Origin: Prauserella halophila | Lineage (GTDB): Bacteria > Actinomycetota > Actinomycetes > Mycobacteriales > Pseudonocardiaceae | Assembly (NCBI RefSeq): GCF_024171895.1 | Contig: NZ_JAMTCQ010000011.1 | Span: 186,001 to 250,000 of the forward strand | Length of the DNA: 64,000 nt | Direction of reading: 5' to 3' | Shown here: positions 1 to 7,226 of the stretch, in pieces | How the letters are laid out: every line of letters begins with the position of its first letter | How positions within the stretch are numbered: position 1 is the stretch's first letter | The notes under the pieces: model-generated | The model's database searches: none | Told to the model about the DNA's origin: nothing | The model's input: the letters and a program-made list of their open reading frames with translations, nothing else | Translations under genes and position numbers: made by a program

Positions 1-133
1 GTTCGACGAAGGGTCCGAACGCCGCAGGCGCTGCCAGTACCGGTTCATGCCCCGCGGCGAGCAAACCTGTCGCCAACGCGACGAAGGGCTGGACATCGCC
101 CCGAGTGCCATGCGTGAAGAGAAGGACTCGCAC
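1..133 (-). CDS. Glycosyltransferase, N-terminal fragment (cut by window edge)
   Basis: Only the first 44 codons are in the window; the gene runs off the left edge. The start is GTG at 133, with AGGAGG about 6 bases upstream (complement of 140-145). The peptide begins VRVLLFTHGTRGDVQPFVAL, the classic N-terminus of GT1/UGT-type glycosyltransferases (GTRGDVQP is the first strand and loop of the acceptor domain), as in macrolide or glycolipid glycosyltransferases. Substrate cannot be told from this part. Confidence 0.8.
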   Translation of the reverse strand, partial: MRVLLFTHGTRGDVQPFVALATGLLAAGHEPVLAAPAAFGPFVE

Positions 134-244
134 CCCGGCCTCCTATCTCGATCCCCTGTGTACCTGTGCGGCAGGCTTTCCGCGAGGCCCGAGTCGTTCG
201 GTCCGCACCAGTTCCTCTGCCGATGGCCGATACAGGAGGCGCGC

Positions 245-727
245 TCAGGCCCGCGGGACGAACCGGACGAACGGCATGTGCTGCCCGACGGCCCGGAAAT
301 CGGCTTCGGAACCGTCGACCCTGAAGCCCATCAGGCGAGGAAGCAGGTGTTTCGCCGCCACGCGGTGCCGGGACGCGTAGTGCGCCATGATGTCCGCTCC
401 TTCGTCCCTGGCCAGCGGCACGCTCGTCACCGGGATCGTGTGCCTGCCGACCTGGATGGTGACGTCCGGCGTGTGGAGAAGGTTGCGGTACCAGGCCGCC
501 GCCGGTCCCCACCCGGACGCGACCACATAGCTGCCGTCGTTCACATTGCGGGCGATCACCTCGAGGACGACCTGCCGTCGCTTGCCGGTGACCCGGCCGA
601 CGTGGTTGACCACCATGAGGCGGCCGCCGAACAGCCACCCGAGGCCCACCCGGTAGAGCTGCAGCGGTAGGCGGAACAGGATCCGCGCCAGCCCTTTCGG
701 GGGCTGAACCTTCTTGACGATCTCCAC
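245..727 (-). CDS. Deazaflavin (F420)-dependent nitroreductase family protein
   Basis: A 160-residue protein of the Ddn/DUF385 split-barrel family. Visible family features are the GRVTGKRRQVVLEVIARN strand pair (about residues 44-61), the GWGPAAAWYRNLLHTPDV segment (about 72-89) that packs on F420, and a VTSVPL strand. Members use reduced F420H2 to reduce quinones or nitro compounds, often at the membrane. It lies 29 bases downstream of a same-strand TetR gene, so it is probably that regulator's target. The true substrate is unknown. Confidence 0.85.
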   Translation of the reverse strand: MEIVKKVQPPKGLARILFRLPLQLYRVGLGWLFGGRLMVVNHVGRVTGKRRQVVLEVIARNVNDGSYVVASGWGPAAAWYRNLLHTPDVTIQVGRHTIPVTSVPLARDEGADIMAHYASRHRVAAKHLLPRLMGFRVDGSEADFRAVGQHMPFVRFVPRA

Positions 728-756
728 GCCGGCTCCTTTGCCTGGTTGACGAGTGC

Positions 757-1317
757 CTAGCTGACGAGCCTGCGCAGCACCGGCGCCACGGGCCCGGCGT
801 CCGGGCCGGCACCCGATCCGCGATGCAGCAACAGGCCGTCGACCGCGGCCAGCAGGACAGCGGCGGTCTCGTCGGGTGCGGACACCCCCTGCTCACCCAG
901 CCGACGGCCCAACCGCTGCCGGAATCCTTCGACCACGCCGACGAGCTGTTCGCGCAGACTCTCGTCCCGGCCTGCGGCCAGGTAGGCCTCGACAGCCAGT
1001 CGCGACATCGAATCGGCCCCGGTGTATGCGTCGGCCGACGCGAGCATCGCGTCAACCGCTTCGGCGGGAGTGCTCGCCGTGTCCAGCCGTGTTTCCACCT
1101 CGGTCAGTACCTGCCGCAGGAGACCGACCGAAGCCTCGTTCAGCAACGCCGGCAGGGACGGGAAGTGGTAGTGCACCACGCTGGGCGTCACCCCCGCCCG
1201 TTCGGCCAGGACCCGGGTGCTCACTGCCGCCCAGCCACGCTCGGGAATGAGCTCGGCAGCCGCGGCCAGCAGTCGCTGCCGCACCTCGTGCCCGCGCTCC
1301 GCCGCCGGAGAGGCCAT
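757..1317 (-). CDS. TetR family transcriptional regulator
   Basis: 186 residues. The N-terminal helix-turn-helix is clear: RQRLLAAAAELIPERGW, then ERAGVTPSVVHYHFPS (about residues 13-55), followed by an all-helical ligand domain. It is transcribed just ahead of the F420-type oxidoreductase gene. The upstream stretch 1338-1376 holds ATGACTG twice (1338, 1354) and an AACCGGTT palindrome (1361-1368), plausible operator material for autoregulation. The ligand is not predictable. Confidence 0.9.
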   Translation of the reverse strand: MASPAAERGHEVRQRLLAAAAELIPERGWAAVSTRVLAERAGVTPSVVHYHFPSLPALLNEASVGLLRQVLTEVETRLDTASTPAEAVDAMLASADAYTGADSMSRLAVEAYLAAGRDESLREQLVGVVEGFRQRLGRRLGEQGVSAPDETAAVLLAAVDGLLLHRGSGAGPDAGPVAPVLRRLVS

Positions 1318-1639
1318 CGTTCACCCACTTCCCCACAATGACTGCACAGTACGATGACTGAACCGGTTCCTGAGCAGTCGCCCTGTACGACTGTCCTGAT
1401 CGTAGGTCGCGAGACTCCTCGGGCACAAGCAGGGGTGCTGACGGCACGCGAGTCGTGTAGTGTGAACGGCGGTCGTTGTTTTTCTGGGTTCGTGTTCTGT
1501 GCATGCTCGCAGGATGTTGATGCGGGCGAGTTTCTTTCTTTGGTTGTAGCTGGAGTAAGCCGCCGTCTGAGATCCACGGCCCGGGCCTCCACACAGTGTG
1601 GTTGCTCCGTCATACCCCCAGCTCCCGAAGGAGACAGTC
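1318..1639. other. Intergenic region: divergent promoters and long cspA leader
   Basis: 322 bases without a convincing gene lie between the TetR start and the cspA start. The part near 1338-1376 has the repeats noted for TetR. Towards cspA there are pyrimidine/T-rich tracts (around 1480 and 1530-1545), consistent with a long 5' untranslated leader of the kind that folds and controls translation of cold-shock mRNAs. No clear -10/-35 pair could be assigned. Confidence 0.4.
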
Positions 1640-1843
1640 ATGGCAAACGGAACTGTGAAGTGGTTCAACTCGGAAAAGGGCTTCGGCTTCATCGCCCCGA
1701 ACGAGGGCGGCCCGGACGTGTTCGTGCACTACTCGGCCATCGATGCGGCCGGCTTCCGGACCCTCGAGGAAAACCAGCAGGTGACCTACGACGTCAGCCA
1801 GGGCCCCAAGGGCCCGCAGGCCGACGTCGTGCGCGTGGCCTGA
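1640..1843 (+). CDS. cspA: Cold-shock protein, CspA family
   Basis: 67 residues, the normal length for a single cold-shock domain. RNP1 is KGFGFI (residues 13-18) and RNP2 is DVFVHY (26-31), the two nucleic-acid-binding strands. The ATG at 1640 is preceded by GAAGGAG about 7 bases upstream, so longer starts can be dismissed. It acts as an RNA chaperone in the cytoplasm. It is monocistronic, with a strong hairpin just after the stop. Confidence 0.97.
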   Translation: MANGTVKWFNSEKGFGFIAPNEGGPDVFVHYSAIDAAGFRTLEENQQVTYDVSQGPKGPQADVVRVA

Positions 1844-1859
1844 TACTCCGCTGAGTGTC

Positions 1860-1892
1860 TTCCCGGCCCGTACCTCGCGTACGGGCCGGGAA
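1860..1892. terminator. Terminator hairpin after cspA
   Basis: A perfect 14-bp stem (1860-1873 paired with 1879-1892) closes a 5-base loop, 16 bases after the cspA stop. No long T-tract follows, which is usual in high-GC actinobacteria. Confidence 0.8.
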
Positions 1893-2480
1893 TTGCGGTG
1901 TCACCGGACACAACTCCCGCGCTCGCCACTATGCGGTGCGGTTGAGACGGGCCGAATCGATCTGGTCCGGCAGCACGCTCGCCGACATGACCACGCTGCC
2001 CGCCACCGGGCGCACATCGAAGCGGCGGCCACAGCCTGCTGCAACTCCAATTCTTCATGCCGGTTGAGCCGAGCCCGTTCTATCGGGCCGGCTCCCGGAG
2101 TCTTGTTTCCTCCTGCGTCCTGTGCAGCGGCAACTCTCGTGGAGCTTCGGATGCTCCGGCCGCAGGCCGCGCCATGACCGAGGAGTTCGTCCCCGCCTGA
2201 CGTTCGCGGCGGGAGCGGCTCCCTGCCCCACGGGACACCACGTCCGGGACGGCGGCCCTGCCCTGCCCTGCCTTGGCTGCCTGCCGGCGAGGCGGCGTTC
2301 GTACCGGCTGAGTGGGGCCCGTTCCCCGTCCATCGAGGGGTTCTGCACGCCTCTGGTTGCGGTCTACGAACCGTCAGTTCACTCAGCTACAAAATATATC
2401 TTCTGTAGCTGTCCTGTGTTGCGGTTAGTTAAACCAGAACCCGAGTTAAGTGATAGATAATCGACAACTAGAGTGGCTGT
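1893..2480. other. Long gene-poor region with AT-rich control segment
   Basis: About 590 bases hold no convincing coding sequence; short open frames lack ribosome sites and family resemblance. A second hairpin lies at 2066-2094 (GAGCC/GGCTC with GCCCG/CGGGC and a small bulge). From about 2385 to 2465 the sequence becomes markedly AT-rich, with a 22-bp palindrome and TTAGTTAA/AGTTAAGT motifs, standing out from the GC-rich surroundings. This is the control region of the following coiled-coil gene. Confidence 0.5.
2385..2410. promoter_or_regulatory. AT-rich imperfect palindrome, candidate operator or partition-like site
   Basis: The segment from AGCTACA to TGTAGCT forms an interrupted palindrome: outer arms of 7 bases match perfectly, and the inner CTACA...TGTAG 22-mer matches its own reverse complement at 18 positions. 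It sits about 70 bases before the coiled-coil gene. KfrA-type coiled-coil DNA-binding proteins are known to bind such sites in front of their own genes; applying that here is inference. Confidence 0.45.
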
Positions 2481-3656
2481 ATGAGCGCGGAAAGTGTGAC
2501 GGTGCACGTGACGGACCCGCAGACGGCGCAGTGCGGCTTCCGGCACTGCCGGCGGCCGTTGCCGCCGCCGGGGCCACGCGGCGGACGGCCCTACGAGTTC
2601 TGCCCGGACCGCCGGTGGCCGGGCGACAAGACGTGCAAGCAACTGGCGGCCGCCGAACACGCGCTCCGCACTGCACTCGGCGACACCGATCCCCCGACGG
2701 CGTTGCGCGACGCGACCGACACGTTCGCCGAAGCCGCCGGGCAGATCCTGGAGCCGCTGCAAGCACTCGGCGGCGCGCTCGAGGACGTCACGGCACGCGT
2801 GCAGGACGAACTGACAGCCGCAGCCACCCGGGCCGACGAGGCGGACAGTGCCGCCGAACAGGCCCGGACCGCGCAGGCCGACGCGGAGGAACGCGCGGCC
2901 GAATCCGATCGCCTCCGGGACGAGGCCGTCGCCGAGGCCGATCGGGCACGGGCCGACGCGGACGCGGCACAGGACACCGCGGATGCGGCGCAGGACACCG
3001 CGCAGCAGGCCACCGCGACCGCCGAAGCCGCCGCGCTCGCGCAGGCGCGGGCCGAGGCGACGGTCGAAGCGACCGCCGAGCGGGCCCGCACCGCCGAGGA
3101 TCAGAACAAGGTCGTCCGCGCCCGGGTCGAGGAGCTCACGGAACGCCTCGACGACCTGCGCGGACAACTGGCGCAGCGCACCGGCGAACGGGACACCGCG
3201 CAGGCGGCGCTCGACGAACATCGGGCGCGCAGCCGTGATCTGGAACAGAGCCTCACCGAGCGGCTGACGACCGCCACCACCCAGCTCGACGAGACCCGCG
3301 CCGCGCTGCGCGAGACCGCGCAGCGAGAACAGGACCTCGTGCAGCGACTCGACGACGCCGCGGCCGCACGGCAGCAGGCCGAGCAGGACCTCGCCGCCGT
3401 GCGCGCGGAGCTGGCGGACGTGCGCGGCGGCGCGGAACGGCTACGGACCCGGGCGGCCGAAGCCGACCGGCAGCGTGTGGCCGTGGACGGCGTACTCCGA
3501 CGCGTGCACACCGCGGTGCTGGACGCCGGCGACGATCCGGCCACCCTCCGCGAGCTCGTGCTGCGGGAACTCCTCTCCCGCAGCGCATCACCCGATGACA
3601 CGTCACCGGACGGAGCTCCATCGGACGGCGAACCATCGGACGGAGACGAATCCTGA
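2481..3656 (+). CDS. Coiled-coil protein with N-terminal four-cysteine motif
   Basis: 391 residues, not assigned to a named family. The N-terminus has C18-x4-C23-x17-C41-x10-C52, a likely zinc site within a GRPYEFCPDR segment. Residues about 85-360 are almost pure Ala/Glu/Arg/Asp/Gln heptad-like sequence, i.e. a very long coiled coil, with short duplications (AQDTADAAQDTAQQ). The tail (about 368-391) is an acidic PSDG/SPDG repeat. Architecture is reminiscent of plasmid KfrA-like or segregation-accessory proteins, but a helix-turn-helix is not evident. It is monocistronic, behind an AT-rich palindrome. Function unknown. Confidence 0.8.
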   Translation: MSAESVTVHVTDPQTAQCGFRHCRRPLPPPGPRGGRPYEFCPDRRWPGDKTCKQLAAAEHALRTALGDTDPPTALRDATDTFAEAAGQILEPLQALGGALEDVTARVQDELTAAATRADEADSAAEQARTAQADAEERAAESDRLRDEAVAEADRARADADAAQDTADAAQDTAQQATATAEAAALAQARAEATVEATAERARTAEDQNKVVRARVEELTERLDDLRGQLAQRTGERDTAQAALDEHRARSRDLEQSLTERLTTATTQLDETRAALRETAQREQDLVQRLDDAAAARQQAEQDLAAVRAELADVRGGAERLRTRAAEADRQRVAVDGVLRRVHTAVLDAGDDPATLRELVLRELLSRSASPDDTSPDGAPSDGEPSDGDES

Positions 3657-3707
3657 CCTGCTCCGGACTGCAGGCGGGCGCAGGTCAGCCCGCAGGACAG
3701 GGCCGTA

Positions 3708-3734
3708 GCGGCCTGGTCTGGGTGATCCGCCACA
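3708..3734 (+). repeat. Left copy of 27-bp direct repeat bounding the ABC cassette
   Basis: Identical over 27 bases to 6537-6563, same orientation, 2,829 bases apart. The right copy is the 3' coding end of the methyltransferase gene; here the complement still reads WRITQTRP in that frame, then runs to a different tail and a stop. Confidence 0.9.
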
Positions 3735-3811
3735 TAACCGGCAGGAGTGGAGCACGATGGATGGGTGTCTGCCCATCTGCGGACAGTTCGGCCCCAGCAG
3801 AAGGATCGCGT

Positions 3812-4570
3812 GTGGATATCCGAGTAGAGGGTGTCAGCTATGCGTACGGGACACGTCAGGTCCTGTCGGGTTTGACGTGGCACGTACGCCCCGGAATCAC
3901 AGGCCTGCTGGGGCCGAACGGGGCGGGTAAGACGACTCTGTTATCGCTGCTGGTCACGATGAATCGGGTTCGCACGGGTTCGGTGCTGGTCGGCGAACAT
4001 GACTTGAGCAGCCCTGCGGGTCGCCAAGGGGCGCGTCAAGTTATCGGCTATCTACCCGAGCGGTTCTCGTTGGTTGCCGCCATGCGCGTGCGTGACACGG
4101 TGGCGTATGCGGCCTGGCTCAACGGTGTGCCGTACGCCGAGTGCCTTCCTGCCGCGAGGCGCGCTCTCGACCGCGTCGGGCTCGCCGAACGGGAACGCTC
4201 CAGAGCTCGCGCGTTGTCCGGTGGTATGCGGCAACGACTCGGAATCGCGGCAGTGTTGGCACACGATCCAGCCGTTGTAATCATGGATGAGCCGACCGTC
4301 GGTCTCGACCCGAGCCAACGTCTCCAGTTGCGGGAAATGATCCACGAGGTCAGTCGTGACCGAACCGTCGTGCTGTCCACGCATCTGGTCGAGGACGTAG
4401 CACACCTGTGCGATGAAGTGGCCATTATCGATGACGGACAGATGCAGTTCTCCGGCTCGGCGGACAAGCTGACAGCCATGATCGACGACGCTCCTAGCGA
4501 CAGCGCTCGCGGTTCGAAGCTGGAACGTGCCTACGATCATTTTCTCCGGCATGGGTGGCCCGAAGGATGA
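3812..4570 (+). CDS. ABC transporter ATP-binding protein (exporter type)
   Basis: 252 residues from the GTG at 3812, which has AGAAGGA upstream; in-frame starts further upstream lack a site. Walker A GPNGAGKTT (34-42), signature LSGGMRQ (135-141), Walker B VVIMDEP (155-161) and H-loop H191 are intact, so it should hydrolyse ATP. Closest in style to CcmA/DrrA-like drug or lantibiotic exporter ATPases. Its stop overlaps the next gene (ATGA), so it is one unit with the two membrane genes. L44 uses the rare TTA codon, and composition is less GC-rich than flanking genes. Confidence 0.93.
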   Translation: MDIRVEGVSYAYGTRQVLSGLTWHVRPGITGLLGPNGAGKTTLLSLLVTMNRVRTGSVLVGEHDLSSPAGRQGARQVIGYLPERFSLVAAMRVRDTVAYAAWLNGVPYAECLPAARRALDRVGLAERERSRARALSGGMRQRLGIAAVLAHDPAVVIMDEPTVGLDPSQRLQLREMIHEVSRDRTVVLSTHLVEDVAHLCDEVAIIDDGQMQFSGSADKLTAMIDDAPSDSARGSKLERAYDHFLRHGWPEG

Positions 4571-5856
4571 CACGACGCACTGGATCCGCCGCATGGCCGA
4601 TGCCGCTGCTGAGTGTGCTGCTACCGGCTGTCGCAATCGCGGTGATGGTTGCCTTCGGACTGGTGGGGCTGTTCGACATGCCGGTGGGATGGCCGAGCGT
4701 GTCGGCGGCGGTGCACGACCAACTGCTTCTGGCCGGTCCGATCGCCACCATGGCGTCGTATTTCTATTGCTCGAACCTGGCGGGGCGCAGGGTGTTACTG
4801 GCGCTGCCGACCGCAACCCGCGTAGGGCACGTATCAGTGCTGCGCAGCTTCACGCTCCTACTGATCTGGATGCTTGCGGCGTATCTGGTGCCGTTCATTC
4901 CGCTGTTCGTGTACATGACCGCGACAGCGAGCTACGGAAGCATCGATGTCTTTGCCGCGCTCACTGGCCCGGTGGGAATGGGTCTGGCTGTCGCCCTGGG
5001 GCCTGTCTTGGGTACGGCACTTCCCTATCCCGTCCTGGCGCCGGCAGCTGCGGTGCTGGTGTTCTTGCTGTTCCAGCTGCCGAATGTCGCGGAACCCGCA
5101 GCCGCTGCGTTTGTGCCCACGCTCGGCAGTCCGGTGAGATTGGGAGTCGTGGAGAATCCGGTTCTTGTTGCGTACCGACTGGTGACCATGTTGGTGCTCA
5201 CCGCGTTCACCCTCGGCCTGGCGGGGATGCTCGCGCGACGGGTCCGGCCGAACGAGTTGGTCAGCTGGCGCGTTGGCGGCGCACTGGGTGCTGTCGTGCT
5301 GCTGGTCTCGGTTCCGTTCGCCAGTCCCCCTCGTATCGTGCTGGCCGATGACACCTCACCTCAAGCGTGCCGGTCCGTGAAAGGCGTGGACGTCTGCCTG
5401 CACCAAGGACACCGACGAATGCTGGACACGGCCGTGCCCGTGGTGCGCGCACTCGTCGAGGCATACGGTAGCCGCCCCGAATACCTGACTGCTGCGTACG
5501 GGTCGAGCCTGCCTGCGCCGGACGCGGACACGATCGCGGAATTCCAGCCGTACACCACGGCGCCGCTGAAGAGGGCGATAGCGTCGAGCGTGGCGAGCCA
5601 TCTCGCAGGAATCAGATCGTGCAGTAAGGCATTGAATTCCGGCCGAATCAGGTTCCACGAGTACGAAACCAGATCCGCCGAGCGCCACGCGCTCGCGATC
5701 TGGCTGCGCCAGCGTGCCGGATTGGCCGATGAACGGCTTCCCGCCTCCGCAGGCGAGTTTCTCGACGGGGCGAACACCGCACGAGCGGTACAGGCCTGGC
5801 TCGCCGCCCATGGACAGCAACTCGCAGACTGTGAGCCGTTGCAAGGGGCCGCGTAG
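4567..5856 (+). CDS. ABC exporter membrane protein with large extracytoplasmic C-terminal domain
   Basis: About 429 residues. The ATG at 4567 overlaps the ATPase stop (ATGA); GTG 4555 is an alternative. The first ~260 residues contain about six hydrophobic helices in the manner of an ABC-2 permease. After the last helix (VGGALGAVVLLVSVPFA) comes a soluble ~170-residue domain with CRSVKGVDVCLH, RSCSK and LADC, four cysteines that could form disulfides outside the cell. That domain is not recognised. An in-frame TTA codon lies at 4795-4797. Likely partner of the upstream ATPase. Confidence 0.75.
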   Translation: MTRRTGSAAWPMPLLSVLLPAVAIAVMVAFGLVGLFDMPVGWPSVSAAVHDQLLLAGPIATMASYFYCSNLAGRRVLLALPTATRVGHVSVLRSFTLLLIWMLAAYLVPFIPLFVYMTATASYGSIDVFAALTGPVGMGLAVALGPVLGTALPYPVLAPAAAVLVFLLFQLPNVAEPAAAAFVPTLGSPVRLGVVENPVLVAYRLVTMLVLTAFTLGLAGMLARRVRPNELVSWRVGGALGAVVLLVSVPFASPPRIVLADDTSPQACRSVKGVDVCLHQGHRRMLDTAVPVVRALVEAYGSRPEYLTAAYGSSLPAPDADTIAEFQPYTTAPLKRAIASSVASHLAGIRSCSKALNSGRIRFHEYETRSAERHALAIWLRQRAGLADERLPASAGEFLDGANTARAVQAWLAAHGQQLADCEPLQGAA

Positions 5857-6485
5857 TGGGCGGTTTGCGACTCTTTCTCCGGGCGCGAGCCGCGCTACCA
5901 ATCAGCACTTTGTGGGCGGCGGCGACCGTAGTGTCGCTCCTGTTCGCCCGACGTGCCATCCCGGTCGACTTTGCACGGTTTCACGAAGCTCGAGACCTTC
6001 CGATCATCGAGTTCGTTCCCATCGTCACCGCATGCATCGTGGCGGGCCTGCTCCGGCCACGCATGTACGAATGGGAACACCTGGCCACCCGTCGAGTGGG
6101 CCTGTTGTGCGGGATGCTGACACTAGCCACTACCGCCATAGCCGTACTTCCCGTCCTCGTCGCCGCTACCTGGCTACCCGAACGTGTGCCCTGGGAATTC
6201 GTTCCCGCCAACGTCGTGATCATCACGGCAGTTGCCTGTGCACTGGCCTCGCTGCTCGGCGCCACGACGGGCGCAGTACTCACCCTGCTGGTGTTCCTCG
6301 GCGGCTGCCTCGTCCAAAACCTCGCCCCCGAAGCCGCACAGGTCGTCATCCCACTGGGACGGATCGAAGCCCCGGACCCGCACTGGCTGGCCGCCGGCAT
6401 CGCGTGTCTGCTCAGCGCAGCCATCAGTGTCTACACCCGAGGCGCCAGCCGTTGGTCCCGAAGCAGGACCAGGAATGAAGACTGA
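5856..6485 (+). CDS. Membrane protein, second subunit of ABC cassette
   Basis: 209 residues starting with a GTG that overlaps the preceding stop by one base (TAGTG). Five or six hydrophobic segments are visible (for example LPISTLWAAATVVSLLF, IIEFVPIVTACIVAGLL, LLCGMLTLATTAIAVLPVLVAA, VIITAVACALASLLGATTGAVLTLLVFLGG). No family recognised; by position it is probably the second membrane half of the exporter. A hairpin follows immediately. Confidence 0.7.
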   Translation: MGGLRLFLRARAALPISTLWAAATVVSLLFARRAIPVDFARFHEARDLPIIEFVPIVTACIVAGLLRPRMYEWEHLATRRVGLLCGMLTLATTAIAVLPVLVAATWLPERVPWEFVPANVVIITAVACALASLLGATTGAVLTLLVFLGGCLVQNLAPEAAQVVIPLGRIEAPDPHWLAAGIACLLSAAISVYTRGASRWSRSRTRNED

Positions 6486-6506
6486 GTAGCGGGACGGGGC
6501 CGCTAC
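6486..6506. terminator. Hairpin at end of ABC cassette
   Basis: GTAGCGG (6486-6492) pairs with CCGCTAC (6500-6506) around a 7-base loop, directly after the cassette's last stop. GTAGCGG also occurs next to the left 27-bp repeat (3705-3711). Confidence 0.5.
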
Positions 6507-6522
6507 GGTGCACAGCCTTGCT

Positions 6523-7197
6523 TCACCGGCCAAGCCGCGGCCTGGTCTGGGTGATCCGCCACAACCGCCGCGGCAACTCCCCTTCGGTGAAGGACTGAAC
6601 CTCGCGCAGTTGCCAGCCGCGAGCCAGGTCGTCGACCAGTTCACGGGAGAAGAAGTGCACGGCGAAGCCGCCGTGTTCGTAGATGTCGTCGCCATGAGAG
6701 GTGCCGGCGCCGTAGTGGGCGTCGCCCGTGTGCCGGACGGTGTAGATCAGGGTTGCCCCCGGTCGCAGCACCCGTTCGATCTCGGCGACGACGGAGCGGA
6801 TCTCCTGCGTGGACAACGCCATGCACAGCAACATGTGCGCGAACACGCCGTCCACTGACGCATCGGGAAACGGAAGCGGGTCGCGGACATCGTGCACCGT
6901 GGTCCGTACCCGCTCGGCAACTCCGTCGTGGGCGGCCTGAGCGTGGAGTCGATCCAGCCCGGTGCCGCTGAAATCAGTGGCGTGCACCGTGAAGCCCGCA
7001 CGCGCGAAGTGCAGTGCGTCCCGGCCGTGGCCGGCCCCGAGTTCCAGTACCGACTCGGCACCCGAGGCACCGAAGAACTCGGCCGCGTGCCGGGCGGGCT
7101 CGGAGGGGTGCCAGCCGTACATCTCCGGGTTCTCCGTGTAGACCGACTGCCAGTGGCGTTGCTGGTCCTGGTGCAGGTTCGAGGCCATATGTGGCAT
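6523..7197 (-). CDS. SAM-dependent class I methyltransferase
   Basis: 224 residues. Motif I is VLELGAGHGRDALHFA (about 49-64) with the acidic end of strand 2 at ATDFS, and the post-I and IV regions DVRDPLPFPDASVDGVFAHM are typical Rossmann methyltransferase, resembling TehB-like detoxifying enzymes (MYGWHPSEPA N-terminus). The start at 7197 lies inside a 36-bp palindrome; ATG at 7188 (MASNL) is an equally good alternative. Its last ~10 codons include the right copy of the 27-bp repeat. It is divergent from the ArsR-rhodanese gene and likely under the same control. Substrate unknown. Confidence 0.88.
   Translation of the reverse strand: MPHMASNLHQDQQRHWQSVYTENPEMYGWHPSEPARHAAEFFGASGAESVLELGAGHGRDALHFARAGFTVHATDFSGTGLDRLHAQAAHDGVAERVRTTVHDVRDPLPFPDASVDGVFAHMLLCMALSTQEIRSVVAEIERVLRPGATLIYTVRHTGDAHYGAGTSHGDDIYEHGGFAVHFFSRELVDDLARGWQLREVQSFTEGELPRRLWRITQTRPRLGR
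6537..6563 (+). repeat. Right copy of 27-bp direct repeat
   Basis: Identical to 3708-3734. It lies within the 3' end of the methyltransferase gene (complement encodes WRITQTRPR), the arrangement expected where an element has inserted at the end of a gene and left that end intact. Confidence 0.9.
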
Positions 7198-7226
7198 TGT
7201 TCCATGGATTTATGGAACAATGCCAC
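7191..7226. promoter_or_regulatory. 36-bp operator palindrome between methyltransferase and ArsR genes
   Basis: Perfect 15-base arms GTGGCATTGTTCCAT (7191-7205) and its complement (7212-7226) flank a 6-base centre. It spans the whole divergent promoter gap and contains the first possible start codon of both genes. A perfect palindrome here is the expected binding site of the ArsR-type repressor. Confidence 0.8.

Noticed and set aside
1855-2177. Two short plus-strand frames after cspA
   Set aside because: No ribosome site, no family resemblance, and the first begins before the terminator hairpin.
2379-3221. 280-codon minus-strand frame opposite the coiled-coil gene
   Set aside because: Antisense of an Ala/Glu-rich coiled coil gives Gly/Arg/Leu sequence; no family features.
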